Source: Patagioenas fasciata (lineage: Eukaryota > Chordata > Aves > Columbiformes > Columbidae). From it: a DNA stretch of 64,000 nucleotides. The notes below the pieces were generated by a model. The model saw only the letters and a program-made list of their open reading frames with translations, was not told where the DNA came from and did no database searches. Made by a program: the position numbers and the translations under genes. Of the stretch, positions 60,163-64,000 are shown in pieces; position 1 is the stretch's first letter; each line of letters begins with the position of its first letter. The DNA is taken from contig NC_092522.1 in assembly GCF_037038585.1 (NCBI RefSeq), forward strand, positions 48,831,661 to 48,895,660. Reading direction: 5' to 3'.

Positions 60163-60168
60163 AATAAA
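60163..60168 (+). terminator. candidate proximal poly(A) signal AATAAA
   Basis: Perfect AATAAA only 104 bp after the EGLN1 stop codon. Use would give a very short 3' UTR isoform. No strong GT-rich downstream element is obvious. Confidence 0.35.
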
Positions 60169-60981
60169 GAAGCAGTGTTTCAATGTTGCATCAAATAGAA
60201 GATTCTTTGACTGCTGAAGCATTGTACTATGTGATTGTGACTCCAGGCCTGTGACTGCTTATGTGAAGAAGATAAGCAATCAGTAAGAAACAACATATGC
60301 ATCTGGACATAAGTGCCCTACATAGAATTTGTCCATCCTTATATTTTGCCAGACCTGCCATCCAGCTGAATCCAATTCATCTCTCCCTTTTTTTATATGG
60401 TAAAAGTTTGAATTTTGGGTAATTTTTGTATGACCAGGTACAGTTTATCAAAATTGAGTCTTAAAAAAAAAAAGAAAAACTGAAAAAAAAAAAAAAATTC
60501 AGTATTCTCCAAAATAACATGGATCTATTTTTGTAAAACCGTTCATACTGTTCTCCTCTGCCATGAAAGACCTAATTTAATGTAAGGGTTGCCAGTAACT
60601 GATAATCACTTTAATTTTCTTTACACCTTAAGTCATAAAAGGAGCACTTTAATTACCAGCTAAAAACCTGATTGTTTTATATCATATCTCACACTAATCT
60701 TAACTTTTAAAGATTGCTGCTGTACTGTTTTTTTACTATGTCCTCTTGAACCTTATTAACAGAAGCAAATCAGTATCTTGCTATTAGTAACATTCAGTTT
60801 GTGGTTTTGTGTTGAATCCACAGAGGCGAAGTTTCTGTCTCTTCTTTGTTTTTTTTGGTTTATTGTTTTCTTTATTTTTTTCTTTTTTTTTTTTTGTTAA
60901 GTGACTGGCACTAAGTGAATTTGACACTATCGGTTGCTGTCATTGGCTTTGGGGACCTGGTGAATACCATCAAGTTACAAG

Positions 60982-60987
60982 AATAAA
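60982..60987 (+). terminator. candidate poly(A) signal AATAAA
   Basis: Perfect hexamer in ATAC-CAAGTTACAAGAATAAAC context, about 920 bp after the stop codon. Confidence 0.35.
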
Positions 60988-61755
60988 CAAGGGCTTTCCT
61001 AGGCTATTAGAGGTACCCAGAACCTCCTTACGTACTTGACAGAAAATTTTGAGCTTTCTCCCTTTTCTAAAGAATACTTGCCACCCCCTTTTCCTTTGTA
61101 TATAAGTTAATAGAATATGTAAAATTTACTTTTTTTTATTTCCTTTTCGAATGTTGGTGTCCCATACGGCCTGTAAGATGACACCTTGATCTATTATATA
61201 GTATCAAGGAGATGGTTGGCACACTGAAGCTGAAGTGCATCACTGTAGGCTCCTTGTGCAATACATCTTTAGGTTTTCACTGTGCTGAAGGATTTCCCCA
61301 AAAAAGGCACTGCCCTTTGATCAATACTGAGGTATATATTGAGTAAGAAAACCTTTATTTTCTTTTACATTGTTTTCATATTATCAAGGAGAGGGGACAT
61401 CACAGGATAAAAGTGATACGTGCAGAAACTTTGATATTCTTATTTTTAAGAAACTGATGTTTAGGACACTGATTATTTTCTTCTTCTTTTTTATTTTTTT
61501 GAATTTTTATTTTCCTGAGCTTTAAAAGTTTGAGAAAACAAACCTATAAAGGACAGCATTCATATTTACAGGAGTTTGGGGGTTGATCAACTTACCCACT
61601 GCAGTTTTCTATCTGTCCCTTATTTCCTTACTTAGCCAAAACAATGTGAGTGTACAGAAATATTTCTGTATATATTACAACCTGTGACAATTTTAGCATC
61701 TGTATAGTTTGTATTCAATTAGAGACCTTTTCTATGGAAAGCTCAGTAATTTTTT

Positions 61756-61761
61756 ATTAAA
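61756..61761 (+). terminator. candidate poly(A) signal ATTAAA
   Basis: Common variant hexamer about 1.7 kb after the stop codon, followed by TTGTTCATGT, a T/G-rich segment. Confidence 0.4.
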
Positions 61762-61780
61762 AAGATTACTATTGTTCATG

Positions 61781-63889
61781 TAAAACATGAAAAAGCTAAT
61801 TGTTTAGTAACAAACTGACAGAAAGGGGAAAAAATTCAGTATTGGTGTATCATTTAGGAGAACGAACAGAAATCCCGGTTTTGTTTTGATTTCGCTTTTC
61901 CTTTTGTTTAGTAAGTTCTTGCCCTTTGCAGTTCTCTTCTTCTTTTCTACTTTCTTCCCAGACAAACAGACAGGATACCTTTACTGTAAGTGCCTCTGCC
62001 AACCTGGCCAAGGAGTGCAAATCGTCATTACTGTCTGGTCTGCAGTGCATTTAGGCTACCGATGAAACAAGCAAAAAAGCCACCTCTTCTACTTCATCTT
62101 TAGTACTACCTTAACAGAGGTTTGGTTGGTTTTGTTTTCGAAATGTAAGCATAAGCCTTTAAACTCATTTCAGTCCCTCTGTAATTCAAACATCTGCAGT
62201 TACATGGGGCGTATCGAATTCTAATCACACTGTAGGTTTGTGCTTGCCAGACAGGTTTAAAAAGTGCTTAATTTTTCACTCCATGTAAGTCATTACAATA
62301 GAGTCAACAAATCAGGTCAGCCATTTCTTCAATGTCCTTTAGACTAAACTGTTCATTTCATGTCGGTTGAATATTCAGTCTTGAGCATCACCAAGCAGGT
62401 CCTTGTTTTAAAACTATTTTTTAAACTGTCTTATGATCTGTATGTGTCTAGTCCTGGTTAAAGATAAAGCTTCATAATGCTATTTTTATTCATGATGTTA
62501 GCCAGCTGTAAAATATGAGACCTTTATCTATAGCAGGCAAAGAAATTCAGGATTCATTTACAGGTTGCCTATAAAGTTGTGTAATTTGAAAAGCAGTGTT
62601 TCATTATGAAAGAGCTCTCAAGTTGCTTGTAAAGCTAATCTAATTAAAAAAAGATGATGTATAAAGGTTCTTGAAAACTATGTGGTTATTTGTGATCTTA
62701 GTAACATGAAAAACTACTCCATAGCAAGTAATTTATAAATGCCCCCTGATAAAGGAGGCATGTGGATTTGGGGGAGAAAGGAGGGTGGGGTGGGGAAAGG
62801 AGTTTTGTTCTCTTGTGTGGTTTATTTTATTTTTCTTGTATTTTTTAAATCAGAGCTATTTCTGCTCTGGAGAAGAATCTGGGGTTTTTTGTTTGTTTGT
62901 TGTGTTTTTTTTTTTTTTTTAAGACTGCCTACGGTTACCTGGGTGTGGTGATCATTTTCATGATGATTTTCTCCCTCAGAAACAGGACCAAGTTTAGGTT
63001 GACCAAAAAGTGATGACAGAAACAGAGGCAGCTCTAGTTTTTTCACCACTTTCTGACAGGTATGCGAGTTGCAAATCCAAAATCCTTTCGAACAGGATTG
63101 TAAAGGTTTAGTGGAAGCTCTTTAGGTTTACATGGCTCCAAATAAATTATGAGCCCTTTGAAGATGGCAGAAGAATGTTAGAGTCTACAGATGCCAACCC
63201 ATATGAGATGCCACACAATTTCCCTAAGCTTTTTGATGAGCTTTGTAATGACTGCGTGGTAATCAAAGAAACATCTGTCTGACTGTGCTTCTGCCATGGC
63301 TCTAACTCTTGTGAAGCCCACCTGTGTGTGCTTGTCTGCCTGGTGCTGGTTCAGGATGAGTCTGCCAGCTCTAGAGCACCTTTCATGGCACTTTGGTAAC
63401 TGTTGAGTTCAGTTGTGCTGTAAGGTGATGGTTCTTGTCCCTATGTTAGGCTGAAATAGAAGTGCAGCACTACTGGGCTCATCCCAAAGTGCTTTGAGGC
63501 ATTTTCCATGCTTTGGTGCTGTGTAACTTCTTACATGTTCTCTTGAAATACGGTTTTTCTCATCTTTGTTTTACATTGAACAAGGAAGAAGCCTGTCTGG
63601 CACTTGCAACTATTCTATGTAAACCTGTTTGTATATTTTAAATCATATTATTGAGCACAGTATGCGGGGAGGTGGTTTTGCTTAGTAAAGTCAAACACTG
63701 CACCAGGGAAAGATGAAGTTTTCTCTTGGGTGTTTCTCAAATAAACCACTCTTGCAAGTCTGAGAGGAAGCTAGCTGACAACCTGTATCTTACATAAAAC
63801 ATCTGGCTGTGCTGACCACTTGAAAGTCAGTGGTGAAAAGATCCCATCTCTAAGCCATGCTGATCAGTACAATCAGTCTGGAAAGTACT
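61781..63889. other. distal 3' UTR or downstream intergenic sequence
   Basis: No gene is recognised on either strand. It has G-rich (62,765-62,805) and T-rich (62,875-62,920) patches and two further AATAAA hexamers (63141-63146, 63740-63745). In human the next gene, SPRTN, lies tail-to-tail with EGLN1, but nothing of it is visible here. Confidence 0.5.
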
Positions 63890-64000
63890 GTTTTCCTCCA
63901 CTTCTCATCAGACCCCACCTGGAGTATTGCATCCAGCGGACATGAGGATATGGAACTGTTGGAGTGAGTCCAGAGGAGGGGCATGAAGATGATCAGGGGG
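63890..64000 (+). mobile_element. CR1 LINE, runs off the window end
   Basis: From 63898 the + strand reads PLLIRPHLEYCIQ followed by a TGA, then CR1-typical GGAACTGTTGGAGTGAGTCCAGAGGAGGGGCATGAAGATGATCAGGGG. This is the same ORF2 region as [15 protein letters not shown] in the copy at 727-1859. Some bases after CIQ appear deleted. The element is cut by the window edge; the left boundary is approximate. Confidence 0.88.

Larger units (their letters stand above)
60060..61780 (+). other. EGLN1: EGLN1 3' UTR (minimum likely extent)
   Basis: AT-rich sequence after the stop with many ATTTA-like and T-rich stretches, consistent with a long regulated 3' UTR. Candidate poly(A) hexamers are AATAAA at 60163-60168 and 60982-60987 and ATTAAA at 61756-61761. 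A short inverted pair TTCATGT/ACATGAA lies just after the last (about 61,774-61,790). Which hexamer is used, and whether the UTR runs on to the AATAAA at 63141 or 63740, cannot be decided from sequence alone. Confidence 0.6.

Overview
This window looks like an avian nuclear genome, though a crocodilian is not strictly excluded. The evidence is the repeat content (CR1 LINEs ending in the ATTCTRTR-type tail, and a TGTCCTGG...CA solo LTR of bird ERV type), the very GC-rich CpG-island first exon, and the only gene I can recognise. That gene is the complete coding part of EGLN1 (PHD2), the HIF prolyl hydroxylase, on the + strand.

Layout. Positions 1-25,100 are intergenic sequence upstream of EGLN1, with no supported protein gene. 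They hold a fairly young 5'-truncated CR1 on the - strand (about 727-1859), a decayed CR1-like copy on the + strand (about 3737-4510), a 618-bp solo LTR with a 5-bp target-site duplication (12,863-13,480) and an L2-like reverse-transcriptase relic (about 23,955-24,110). A CpG island covers about 25,100-27,450. It contains two duplicated GC boxes, a TACGTG hypoxia-response-type core, two tiny upstream ORFs and EGLN1 exon 1.

EGLN1 has five coding exons: 26,182-27,147; 53,948-54,067; 56,352-56,488; 57,937-58,004; 59,995-60,059. All four introns are GT-AG and together the exons give a 451-residue protein. Exon 1 encodes the MYND zinc finger, a low-complexity linker and the start of the catalytic domain. 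Exons 2-5 encode the Fe(II)/2-oxoglutarate double-stranded beta-helix core, with H338, D340 and H399 as the iron ligands and R408 as the 2OG-binding arginine. Intron 1 is 26.8 kb and carries further CR1 relics (about 39,715-40,470; 41,585-41,677; 37,540-37,924). Intron 4 carries a MIR-like SINE (about 58,135-58,345). The 3' UTR follows 60,059 with several candidate poly(A) signals, and another CR1 begins at about 63,890 and runs off the window.

How it works together: this is a single-gene locus. EGLN1 hydroxylates HIF-alpha in oxygen, and HIF in turn induces EGLN1, so the HRE-type motifs in the promoter and early intron 1 fit a feedback loop (family knowledge plus inference). I did not find an undescribed multi-gene system. 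The more interesting points are a lineage-type Gly-rich tandem duplication in exon 1, the uORFs, the HRE-core cluster, the precisely bounded solo LTR, and ancient LINE/SINE relics still recognisable in non-coding sequence.
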